Source of the DNA: Cochliopodium minus
Lineage: Eukaryota > Discosea > Himatismenida > Cochliopodiidae
Direction: 5' to 3'
DNA: 64,000 nt
NCBI GenBank assembly: GCA_024220525.1
Contig: JAMYWO010000129.1
Coordinates: 48,526-112,525, forward strand
Shown here: positions 35,056 through 45,753 of the stretch, piece by piece
How positions within the stretch are numbered: the stretch's first letter is position 1
Layout: each line of letters opens with the position of its first letter
Notes under the pieces: model-generated
The model's database searches: none
What the model saw: only the letters and a program-made list of their open reading frames with translations
Told to the model about the DNA's origin: nothing
Program-made: the position numbers and the translations under genes

Positions 35056-38023
35056 ATGAATAATATTAATTTTGACATAGATGGATGGTTATCAAGAACA
35101 AGTGAAGAACCATGGTCTACAAGTAATATCTCCAATCTTTTAGATGTATCAGTATTGGAGAAAGTGGCAGAGAAATGGGATATATTGGAAGTATCCACCA
35201 AATTAAAATTGATCTTCTCATTCCTTACACTCAAAACAGAAAACAAATCGAAAATAAAAGATCAACTGTCAAAGATAATTGAATTGGGGAAAAAAGATGA
35301 AGGCAAAAAATTAAAATTCAAAATAAATAAACATTTCAAACATAATTGATCCTAATTACAATACATAAACAACATAATAACCATTTCAAATACTATAGAA
35401 AGTGAATGGGTTCAAGTGATCTCCGAATTTTTCACGAATTTCGCATATGATGATCAAATCGAGACAAATATAGGGAATGAGGGATTCAAAACTACATATG
35501 AAAAGCTAAATAATTCAAGTAAAATTTTAATATAAACTTTCAATAAAGATAATTAGCAACATTTCCGAATAATTTTGATAATAAATACCTATTTATGGAA
35601 TGATAATCTCATCTATTAACTAGAATACTTTTCATAATACCTATATTGCTTCCACCATCTTTTTATTTCACCCTCATAATATATTTTCCGTTATAATAGT
35701 ATCTGAAACAGGAATATCATTCAATTCTCCTGAAATGATCTATCTGCATCCCAGCATAGCAGATAAATACAAAGTGATTCCCAACATCGAGCATTTCAAA
35801 CTGAAAGAGAGTGCACTTGCAAAGCCTCCAGAATTGCCAAACACAAGAAAAAGTAAAATTATTTGATTCCTTTCAAAAAAAATTAATAAAAATTTAATCA
35901 CTTTGATAGAACAATCTGTACAGATCATTAAAAAAACCACACCTCAAACTGTGAAAGAAAAACCTACTCCCGAAATAAAGTTCTACTCCCCTTTGACGGA
36001 GACAATCATTGAGATGAACAAAAAGAAGAAGACCAAGCTGTTGGATTCTGTAGAAGCATTAAAGTTGTTTCACCAAGACGAACAAGCAAAGAAGAAGCCA
36101 CGTAAATTTATTTAATGATTCAATTATTAAAATGTTTTTTTTTTAAAACTTATTTTCATTAAAAAAGTATTATTTTCTTTTTTAGATAATTTAATGAATT
36201 TAAAAAGTTCATATTTTGATGTATTTTCTACTAATTTATTTATAGTTTATTGATTTGTTTTGATTTATTCTTTTTTTTTTTTTCAACTTTTTAAAATAGC
36301 ACCCGAGAAAAAAACACCAGCCAAAAAAACACCAGCAGAAAAAAAGACACCCCAAAAGAAAAGACAGAAGCCAGAGAAGACACCCGGCACAGAAAAGGAC
36401 CCCAAGAAACCCAAAGTGGACAAAACAGAAGACCCCAACAACAAAAAGAATCTTTTCCCCAGCAACCCCAACCCGAACAACGAAGATCCAAACAACACCA
36501 AACTCACTTTGAACAATCCAAACCCAAATTCGAACATCAATTTGGGCAACATGAACATCAATTTCAATAGTAACAGTGGTGTCCAGGGTTTCCCTCCGAA
36601 GATCAACCCCAACATGAAGCCTGGTGTCTTGCCAGGTCATCCTTCTAATGTTTCCTTCAATCCTCTTCAACAGTCTCAAGCTCCCTACAAGCCTTACAAT
36701 CCCCTTCAAAACGACAAGTAAAAAACTCTTTTTTTTTTTTACTTTAATTTTTCCTAACAAAATTTTGATTTTTTTTTAATTTTTCTACATTTTAATTTTT
36801 ATTTTCTATCAAAATTTTAATTTTCTTTAAATAATAAAGATTTAAAATACTTTTAAATTTATTTTTTTGTAATCCATAATTTCTTATAAATTTCGACAAA
36901 AAAATTTATAATTACTCATTTTTTATTTAATATTATTAGCACAACCCAAAACAAAGTTCCACAACAACCAATAAAGTCATTCAATCCCTTCCAAAACTCG
37001 CCCTTCTCATTCACAAACAAACCAAACACAGAAGTCCCCGAACAAAACTACACGAACCCCCAAAACAACCAGCAGCAGCTGCAACAACAACAACTCAACC
37101 AAAACCCCTTCCTCTCCAACAGCTACGCCCCTCAAAACGACGTCTTCCAACAACTTCACCAACAACACCAACAGTTGCAGAAGCAACAACACCAGAAAAC
37201 GGGTTATTTCGAGAGTTCCAATCCTTCTTTGAGCATCAGCGGCTCTTTGTCCCTCAACACCTCCAACACCGGCTTTGACATCCCCTCCTACAACCTCAAC
37301 AAGGAGGACATCAGCACTCTGAACGACAACAACAGCATCGGGAACCCCTACAACAACCCCAACATCTACAATCCCTCTTCGGGTATCCTCGGAGGCAACA
37401 CCTACTCCAACCCTACCAACCCTTTTGCCCACGTCAACAACAATTTCAGTAATTACAGTAACAGTAGTGGCGGTAATCTTGGCGGCAGTCTCAATACTAC
37501 TGCCAACACCAATGTTGGCGGCAACTTGGATGGCTATGGCACTGAGTACGAGGATGAGCCCACATCGGCCTCCTCTCTTTCCTCCTCTGACCAGGAAAAG
37601 CTCACTGAGTATGCCAACCGCATTTCCAACGATTTCCCTCTTTCTGAAGATGAATCCATTCTTGTCACCAACTTTTTGCAGCAATTAAGTTATTTTTTTA
37701 ATATTTTTTATTTTTTTTATATTTTTTTTTATTTTTTTATTCTTTATTTTTATTCTTTTATTTTTTTATTTTTTTATTTTTTTATTAAGTTATTTTTTTA
37801 ATATTTTTTATTTTTTTATATTTTTATTCTTTTATTTTTTATTTTTTTATTTTTATTTTTTTATTTTTTTATCTTTATTTTTTATCTTTATTTTTTCCAA
37901 GAACAATTGAATCCTTCTCTTGACCGACAAACTTACCTTTTGGAGGAAACTCCTATTGATCAGTACCTTTTAGAGTTTGACTTTACCAATTACACGTGGA
38001 ATAAGTTCAGAAAGCCAAAATAA
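35056..38023 (+). CDS. NELFA: Negative elongation factor A (NELF-A)
   Basis: Exons 35056-35302, 35399-35518, 35700-35852, 35910-36101, 36300-36717, 36940-37688 and 37902-38023 give 666 residues (human about 528). The N-terminal domain (DGWLSRTSEEPWSTSNISNL, VSTKLKLIFSFLTLK, SEWVQVISEFFTNF) matches the part of NELF-A that binds NELF-C. The middle is low complexity: Lys/Pro-rich, then Asn/Gln/Pro-rich. The last two exons match the conserved C-terminus (SSDQEKLTEYANRIS, DQYLLEFDFTNYTWNKFRKP). NELF pauses RNA polymerase II near promoters. The first intron starts with GC instead of GT. The Asn/Gln-rich middle is richer in C than the rest of the region. Confidence 0.9.
37689..37901 (+). repeat. T-rich simple repeat intron in NELF-A
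   Basis: The sixth intron is almost only T and A, with repeated TTTTTTATTTT units. It begins GTTATT and ends CCAAG. Similar tracts occur in many introns in this window. Confidence 0.7.
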
Positions 38024-38112
38024 TTCTCAATTTTTTTAAAATGTAGTTGAAAATATTTTGTTTAAAAAATTTATTTTTTAATTTGAATGAAATTTTTGGT
38101 TATATCTTAATT

Positions 38113-41100
38113 TTATTTGAATAGATTTTGTTCAATTAGTTTGATAATCTCTCCTTTTTTATCATTTTCAGGATTGTAAACATCCAAGCATTGATTATCA
38201 AACTTTATATCGATTCCAAATGATTTCCTGTTTTGTTCATCAATGATAAACCGAATGTTCTCCAAGTTTCCGTTGTGGATTGAATGATGCAAACAATTCC
38301 AACTATTTTCATCGCGAATCGAAAAATTTGGGAATCTTTCAAGTAAATAATTGAAAATTTGATCATTTACATTCATATTTACTTTTGTTATCAAATGGTT
38401 GAAATCTATTTCTTGTTTTGTTATTTCTGCTTTTTGTTCAATTAAAAACTTTGCACAATCAAAGTGATCATTTTTGATTGAATCAACAAGAATAGATTTT
38501 CCAAAAATATCTTTCACGTTCGGGTTTTTAAATTTCTTCATCAAATACTCCAAAATAGTTAAGTTCCCATGATAAACAGCTCCAATGATTCCTTGTTCCA
38601 AGTGATCAAGATAATCTGAATGATCCAAATTGTTTTTGGAGATTTTGGTAATCATTTTAACTGCATCAAAATGACCTTGAAGAGAGCATAGAAAAAGAGA
38701 ATAAATATTTAGGTCTCTGTTCAAATTTAGATTGATTTTGGAACGGGCAAAAAGGTTTTCTATTTCATTCGTATTTCCGAAATAGCAAGCTTGTCCCAAA
38801 AGAAATTTGTTATGTGTGTTATCACAAAGTCCATTTTTAGCAAATTTTATTTCCTGTATATGAAAACTTCTCTTCCATCTCAAGAAAATATTGCGAGGAT
38901 TGAATTCTTTTTTTTTAAGAAGAAAGAAAAGTTTGGAGAATAGATCATACAAATCTTTAAAAGAGTTTCTATCCCATTTTTTAGGTAGAAAGAAACCAAT
39001 TGAATTGAAATTGAAACTTTCCAAGATAAAGTTTCCATGCTCCACAAAGAAATCTAATAATAATTCAAAGCAATCTTCTTTTGTTGTGTTTTCATTTAAG
39101 TTGTCCAAGAAACTCAACAAAACATTTCCATTCCCATAAATACACTTTAATAAAGAAAGAAACCCTTTTTTTCCTAGGATGTTAATGATCAGCATTGTAA
39201 TGATTTCTTTGTCACTTGTATTCTTTTCTTTCAAATCCCATTTGTTACAAAAACTGTCAAAACTGGGATTTTTGACATTTTTTAGTTCCAGTGGTTGCTC
39301 TTTCAGACTAACATTCACTTCCTTTTCAAACTCCTCTACACTCAACAAGTATTCCATAATTGAATTTGTATTCAATTTTTTGACATAATACATCATTGTT
39401 TTTCCACTTGGCTTTTTGTAGTTTATGCTTGCCTTGTGTTCTAAAAGAATTTTCACATTATCCAAATTTTCTTTTTTGCAAGATATAAGGAGACATCGAT
39501 TGATAATTTCTTGGCTATTTTCTGTATTTTCAAGGATCCATTTTACTAGAGGGGGATTCCAAGATGTGCAAGCATTCTCCAAACAAGAGTATCCATAAAT
39601 ATCTTTTTCATTGTAACTTGTTACTCCTTTTATTTTCAATATTTCTTCAAGAGATAAATAAGAGCAAGCATTAACAAACACTTTGTTAGGGTTCAACCCT
39701 CTTTTTTCTAAAATTTGAGAAATGAGATCATAATTTTTGGTGAGACAAACGAAATAAAATCCCAACAAAGAATTTTTTCTTTCTTCAAAAAAATTCTCAA
39801 TCACTTTTTTTGTTTGATCAGAATAACTTTCATTCATACAATCACAAATTTTTTCAACCATATTTTGTTCGTTTGTTCTATCATTTTTTGGACTCAGAAT
39901 GTTCAAAAATAATCCCAATTCTCCTTCATTTTCAGAGAGATTGTAACAAATAAAAGGTGCCAATAGAGTGATCTTCGCCCACTCTTGTTTTGTATCAGAT
40001 ATCCATTTTGTGAACGAATCTTTATTTTTGTCAATAAGATTGATTGAAATATAGTTAGAACTCAAATATTCTTGGATTGAAAAATGTATAAAATGGTATT
40101 CTTTTCCAACTTTTCTTAAAATCCCACTTTTAGTGATACAATCTTTCATCATTCCCAAATTCTTCACTACCACAAAATTTGTGTTTATAACTTTTTTGTT
40201 TTGATTTTCAATGAAATCAAAAATGACAAAATCTTTTTCAGATATTAAATAACGTTTCAAAATATTTTCAATCTGATCTTGAGAAATGTAAAACAAGTTT
40301 TGATGGAAAGTGTAAAAAGCAATCATTGATACCAAATATTTTACATATTTCCTCAAACCAACTTCACCATATTTATTTGATAATTTTTGATAATTCTCGT
40401 TTTTTTCATGGTTTATATTTTCTTCAATGAGAATATCAACCATCTTATTGAATATTTCTCCATTTTTGAAGGGCTCAATTTTATTTTCTTTCTTCTTTGA
40501 AGGTTTATTCGTTTTTTGTTTATCAATCAAATAACACAACATTTCAAGATAAATAGGAATGTTAGAAATAGAAGATCCCAAGTAAACATTCTTTTCAAGA
40601 ATTTCTTTCATCAAGCTGATCTTTTCTTCGTTATTACCAAAATAATTTTTGATAAACAAGTTTTTTGATTCTTCGTTGAATCCATTCAACTCAAGATTCA
40701 AAAAAATCAAAGGTTTTTTGGAGATTTCAGGTCTTGTTGTGACAATCAAATTTTTAAAAGTTCCAAAATTTTCATTGTTAACAATCAAGTTATGAAAAAA
40801 TGATGCATTGTTCCTTGTTTCAACATTATTTGAATTGCAAATAATTTCAAGTTCATCAAGTCCATCCAAAACCCAAACCATTTTTCCTTCACCATCTAAT
40901 TTTTTGAGAATTTCAATCGTCAACTTTTCATCAAAAGTTTTTTGTTTCAAATTAATTATCTTTTCAAAAACAAAATTATAAAGAGATTCATATTTATGTA
41001 CATAATTTAATGTACAGATTTGCTTGAGGGGAACGTGTACAACAATCTCAAAATTTTCATTTTTCCACAATCCTTTGTCATCCCAAAACAATTGGCAAAT

Positions 41101-42471
41101 TCTTTTACAAAGTGTTGTTTTACCAACCCCTGCCTTTCCTTCTATCATAATATTTCTATTGTTGTCAACTTTTGAGGAAATAGTTTCCTTCCAAAAATAT
41201 TCGATCAAAACAGATTTACCTTTTTCTCTTAAAATTTCACATTCTTTTTTGTACAATCCCGTTTTTTGTTTTTCATCAAAAACTTTTAAATCTGTTTTCT
41301 TTTCAATTCTACTTTCAGAATCCAAATAATCCTTCTTTTCAATTTCTTTTCCATAATTTTTGATTGTGATTTCAACAAAGGATTCTTTCAATTTAATACT
41401 TTTTTCTTTCTCGACAAAAGACTGGTAAAAGAGTTGTTGATAATATTCTTTTATAGAATGTTTGATCTCAACCAAAAGTATCTTCTCCTTTTCAAAATTA
41501 TTTTGTTCATTAATCACAAAATCAAAATTTTTCATTTCAGTTTTCTTTTTTTCATAATTTTTTTTTGCTTTTTCAAATTCGCTTTTTTCAGTTTTGAAAA
41601 AATAATTTGTCTTGGAAACAGACAAATGCAATGTCCCTATCAAACCACTCTTCTTGTCAACCAAAGAACTGAAATGTGGAATATTCTCTGTGTAATTATC
41701 ACGATCCAATCTTTTTCTCACCTCTTCAACAATCAATTCGGGAGTCATAAGATTTTTTTTTCCTTCTTCTTCTAAAACTTTCTCAAAATAATACGAGAAT
41801 ATTCCTCTTTCTTCATCATCAAAAGTTTTTTCAAATGTTTCTTTTTTATCTCCTCCAGCAGATATTACCTTTAATAAAATGAAAATAAATAAATAATATG
41901 AAAATATTGATTACTTTATTGTAATTAAAAACATTTACCCAAAAAGCGTTGTGAAAAAAGTTTTCAAGAAAAGGTAATTGATCTAAATTAACTTTGTCGA
42001 AAGATTTTGCTCCAAAGCAACAATCCAAAACGAGCAAACAATGAACATGATCCATCTTACAAATTATTTTCTTAATAGTGGATACTTTTATCCCGGTTTC
42101 CTTGGCGTCTTCGGGATCGAAATCAACAGGACAAATGTTAAATATTGAATCACCTCCTTTTGTATTTTCATTCACCATCCCATGTCCTGCAAAGTAGATG
42201 ATAAACAAATTTCTTTTTGATGTTTCTACCATATTTTTGTCTATTAAATACTCATTTTCTTCTAATCCCCTTGTCATTTCTTTCATTTGAGTTAATATTC
42301 CTTCTTTGGATGCTTTCTTGTTCACCAATTTTTTAACATGAAAATCGTTTCCCAACAAATCAGAGATATGTGTACAATCATTAATTGCTCCTCTTAACTT
42401 TGGAATTTTATTGTAACTATTAATCCCAATAACCAATGCACACACTGATTGATACAGATTAATATCGATTT
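38113..42471 (-). CDS. Caspase-like - NACHT - ankyrin repeat protein (NLR-like), 5' end unresolved
   Basis: Two exons are certain: 42471-41939 and 41868-38113, joined in phase 0 (about 1430 residues). A short first exon further upstream is needed for a start codon and was not found. The N-terminal 220 residues form a caspase-like domain: SVCALVIGINSYNKIPKLRG, catalytic His in FIIYFAGHGM (CAT at about 42184), catalytic Cys in LVLDCCFG (second Cys, 42019), then VISAGGDKKETFE and GIFSYYFEKVL. A charged linker leads to a NACHT-type STAND ATPase: Walker A EGKAGVGKTTLCKR (about 41139-41110), Walker B MVWVLDGLDEL, sensor LIVTTRPEISKK. A helical region follows, and about 500 residues of ankyrin-like repeats (SLFLCSLQGHFDAVKMI, SWNCLHHSIHNGNLENI). 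Effector-NTPase-repeat order is the NLR/STAND plan: repeats sense, NACHT oligomerises, the protease executes. The role is inferred. Confidence 0.85.
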
Positions 42472-43139
42472 CTTAAAAAAATTTGAGATTAAAAAATATC
42501 AATGTAAAATGAAAATTTGTTAGTAAAAATGATTGTTAATTGGATCAATATTCATCAACATATACAAATGATAATATGATTATTTGGATCTCATTGATCA
42601 ATTATATAGTATCTTTTGTTGAGATATAAAAATTGATCCAAATCATATTGAACAGATTAAATTCTCACAAAAAAATTTTCAATATTGATTGTATTGTTAA
42701 ATTAAATTGATTAAACAAAAGGGGAAATTTTTTTTTTTTTGAATTTGTAAATGGATAGACACATATTCTTAACACGATAAAAAAATCATTCGTCTCTATA
42801 TTGGAGATATATCTTTTAATTCACAATTGAAATTTACATACAGTGTAAGGTGATTCGCATAATAAAGCAAATTATTTTTCCTTATGAAATGTTATGAAAT
42901 ATTGTATGAATTTTGGGAAATAAGTTTGATAATATTAAATTTCTTGTCAATAGTTGGTTGAAATATTTGAAAAAAAAATATTTTACCAATCATTAATTAT
43001 AATCTATTTTTTTTTATTTTTTATTCTTTTTCTTTCACCAAAGAATAAAAAAAATATTATAATGTTTCAAAGAATTTTTATGTTGCAATTCTATAAAAAA
43101 AAAATTTCTAAAAATCAAAAATCTTTCAAAAAAAATGAT
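42472..43139. other. Intergenic / unresolved 5' region of the caspase-NACHT gene
   Basis: 668 bases. It contains a copy of the dispersed element at about 42514-42690 and must contain the missing first exon or exons of the caspase-NACHT gene. I tried the ATG codons on the minus strand and none gave an unambiguous donor and phase; one candidate (ATG about 42870, donor GTATGT) would need an acceptor just before the VCALVIG codons. The 3' end of the DJ-1-like gene is at 43140. Confidence 0.4.
42514..42690 (-). repeat. Dispersed ~150-base element, copy 2
   Basis: The reverse complement is nearly identical to 44310-44490 over about 150 bases, sharing TGTGAGAATTTAATCTG at one end, TCCAAATAATCATATTATCA inside and CATTTTTACTAACAAATTTT at the other end. 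It lies just upstream of the caspase-NACHT gene. No coding capacity; GGATC/GATCC motifs recur internally as partial palindromes. Confidence 0.75.
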
Positions 43140-44862
43140 TTATTTCTTTAATTTTTGAAGAGCACTAACTAAAGAACTTGCCAACAAAGGAGCACTAGCA
43201 GGATTCTACCAACAAAAACAAAAGAAAAGAAATCAAAAATTTTTTTAAAAAAAATTTAAATAACCTGTCCTGTGATGAGATTTATCGAAGAATCAACAAC
43301 AACATGGGGTTGGTACCTTTTAAAAAAAAGAAATAATCATTGTGGTATAAAATAAAAATATATTTTTATTTGTACATAGGTGCTTCAATTAAATTGGCGC
43401 CTAAATCAGACAAAACCTAGAGGAATTATTCAAATTAATTTTTATAAAAAACGAAAAAGTGATAATACTTGTTCTGGATAAAACCCCAGTTTGTGTCCCC
43501 ATTTTATTTCGTTTACTTTTTCAGCAGGAGTTGAAAAAACAGTCATATTTTCTTTCACAAAGATAAAAAAAAGTTATTTTTTTCTTTTTTTTAAATGTTT
43601 TTATTTGTATATTTTTACTTCCGACAAATGGCCAAGGTATTGGCAAATTAGCTAAAGTGAATAAAATTTTTTTTTAAAAAAAAATTTTAGCAAGAAGCCT
43701 TACCTACTGAAGCTAGAGAAACAGGACCATGGCCTATTTAAATTATTATTTTAAACGGACTCCAAAGAGAAAAAAAAAAAGAGATTCTGTTTTTACTTTT
43801 TTTTATTGGAAAAGGGAATTTATTCTTTTTTCAAAGAAAATTTTTAAAAATGTTGTTTACCATATTGCTGCAATAATTTTATTTCTTGAAACAAAATGAT
43901 TGATGATTCTGGCAACAGCTAAAGAAGGCCACAAATCGATCATTGGCGCTTTCAAAAAAAATTCAATTGAAAATCTTATCAAAATAAAAATCTCATTTAA
44001 AATTAGTATACCATGTCCTCCTGGGATGAATAACGCTTTTTTGATTTATAAATAAATATTAACCCCTTTTTGATCATTAACATTTTAAAATCGTTATTTT
44101 TTTTTTTACCATCAAAAACATCAAGAATGCTGGATACTTTATCAACTGGATCTAATGGACTTGCTGATGCAAAATCTTTTATTTCAATAGGCCTGACGAA
44201 TGCAGGTAAATTGTTCCAGAGATATAATGCTCTTTCATATTCTGTTGTATTGCTGAAAAAGGTTGATGAATTTGATGATGGATCCATTATAGGAGATACA
44301 CCTAATTCAAATGAAAATTTTTTTGTGAGAATTTAATCTGCGCCATATAATCTGGATCAATTTTTATATTTTAACAAAAGATTCTATATAATTGATCAAA
44401 GAGATCCAAATAATCATATTATCATTTGTATATGTTGATTTATATTGATCCTTTATCGATCATTTTTACTAACAAATTTTTGTGATCAGTTAGAATGTTT
44501 TAATTTTGAAATAATGTTTTACCCTGTGGTGTTGCCAATGCTATAGTACATCCAATATTCAATAATGACATCACTGGAATCATTGTTTCATCAAGATAAC
44601 TCCCAACCTTTTATGAAAAATAATTATAGATGTTTTGTATAATTTCCCAATTACTTACCCTAACCATATATCCTTCATTATATTTGACAACAATAATATT
44701 AAATTTTCCCTTTATTTTAAATTATTCCATACCATCATCCAATCTCAAAAAGCATTCACTTGGCATAACCAAAAGAACCATACAATTGTTTTGTGAGCTG
44801 TATTTTATTTCGCAAAAGAAAATAAACAAAAGAAATACAAAGGGAATTCCGCTGAATTTCAT
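43140..44862 (-). CDS. Secreted DJ-1/PfpI-like (class I amidotransferase-fold) protein, 12 exons
   Basis: Exons 44862-44733, 44672-44659, 44607-44523, 44301-44110, 44035-44012, 43948-43861, 43733-43704, 43651-43619, 43551-43469, 43416-43376, 43316-43265 and 43205-43140, about 278 residues. An N-terminal signal peptide (FVFLLFIFFCEI) precedes a DJ-1/HSP31-like domain: VLLVMPSECF, YLDETMIPVMSLLNIGCTIA, ALFIPGGH, KIIAAI followed by the nucleophile region, HGPVSLAS, WGHKLGFYPEQ and INLITGQNPASAPLLAS. Family members include glyoxalases, chaperones and proteases. The signal peptide suggests secretion or an endomembrane site. Exon 2 is only 14 bases. At the junction of exons 6 and 7, exactly at the nucleophile Cys codon, the canonical splice sites leave the frame one base out, so the gene is either broken or has a sequence error there. 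Confidence 0.7.
44310..44490 (+). repeat. Dispersed ~150-base element, copy 3 (in intron 3 of the DJ-1-like gene)
   Basis: Starts near TGTGAGAATTTAATCTGCGC and ends near CATTTTTACTAACAAATTTT. It nearly matches the reverse complement of the copy at 42514-42690 and is similar to 56195-56350. It fills most of the minus-strand intron 44522-44302, in antisense orientation to the gene. Confidence 0.75.
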
Positions 44863-45027
44863 TTTTTTTTTTTTATATTTTGTTTGACAAATAAAAAAAG
44901 TAAACAAAAAATGTTTCTTTTATCAACAACTTCAGAAATAATAGGTAAAAACAAAAGAGTTGAATGTAAATGAAATTATTTATTTTCAAAAATAAAAAAG
45001 GGTTCTCAATTGTGAGATGGGTAATGT

Positions 45028-45513
45028 TACAAAATATCTTAAATAAATGTAAATAATTTCTATTCAAATTGAATACATCACTGTATACAGCTTCATGTAT
45101 CTAGCGCTGCTTTATTAATTGGGATGGTAATGTTCTGGATAATGGTATATTTACCTTTAGAAGAAAATGAAAATGCGCTGCTTGAGAAAGAAATAGATAT
45201 CAACAAACAATCAATCAAAGATAGGAGCTTCAGAATGCTCAAAATCTTTCAAATATGTACAAAATTAATTTTGATTGGTGCGGGGATTGGTCTTAGTGTA
45301 AGAGCATTCTCCAGAAATCCATCAGAAAGATTCAAAATCACCTTTATCATCAAGATGATCCTCGCTTTTGCTTTTATTTTTTTGGGAAGCATTTTTGTTG
45401 GAAGAATGAGGTGTCTGGAGTTTGTTAGAAAAAGATTGAAATTTTATCTTTCAGTATATTTGATTTTGGGTATTGTTATAGTGTACCTTGCATCTCTTCT
45501 CGCTACTCATTGA
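45028..45513 (+). CDS. Four-helix integral membrane protein, hypothetical
   Basis: The main exon, 45091-45513, encodes about 140 residues with four hydrophobic segments: ALLIGMVMFWIMVYL, LILIGAGIGLSV, MILAFAFIFLGSIFVG and YLILGIVIVYLASLLA, separated by charged loops. An acceptor (ATACAG) ends at 45090. A first exon of only three codons (ATG GGT AAT, 45028-45036) with a GTTACA donor fits in phase but is weak; the internal ATG at 45124 is the alternative start. I recognise no family. It is divergent to the DJ-1-like gene, about 165 bases away. Confidence 0.5.
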
Positions 45514-45753
45514 ATTAAAAATGTTATTTATTTTTTCAAATGAATTCTTTTTGTTTCAAAGGATAGTTTCAATTGAATCATTAGAATGTGATATATCATT
45601 CTCCAGAATATTAATTAGGAGACTTCTATTATGTAAGATTTTTGAACAATATTTTTTATTTAAAATAAATAAATATAAATTTAAAAGTGATTTCAAAATT
45701 TATATAGCTCATTCCTTCTTAATTGGTTTTATAAATCAATCTTTTTGTTATAT

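Noticed and set aside
35564-35640. An extra NELF-A exon after the TTAG at about 35570
   Set aside because: The frame continues only to a TGA with no donor after it; joining exon 2 directly to 35700 keeps phase and matches the family better.
36236-37684. Minus-strand frames of 174 and 225 residues rich in Val, Gly and Leu
   Set aside because: They are the complement of the Asn/Gln/Pro-rich coding sequence of NELF-A, which is supported by homology at both ends.
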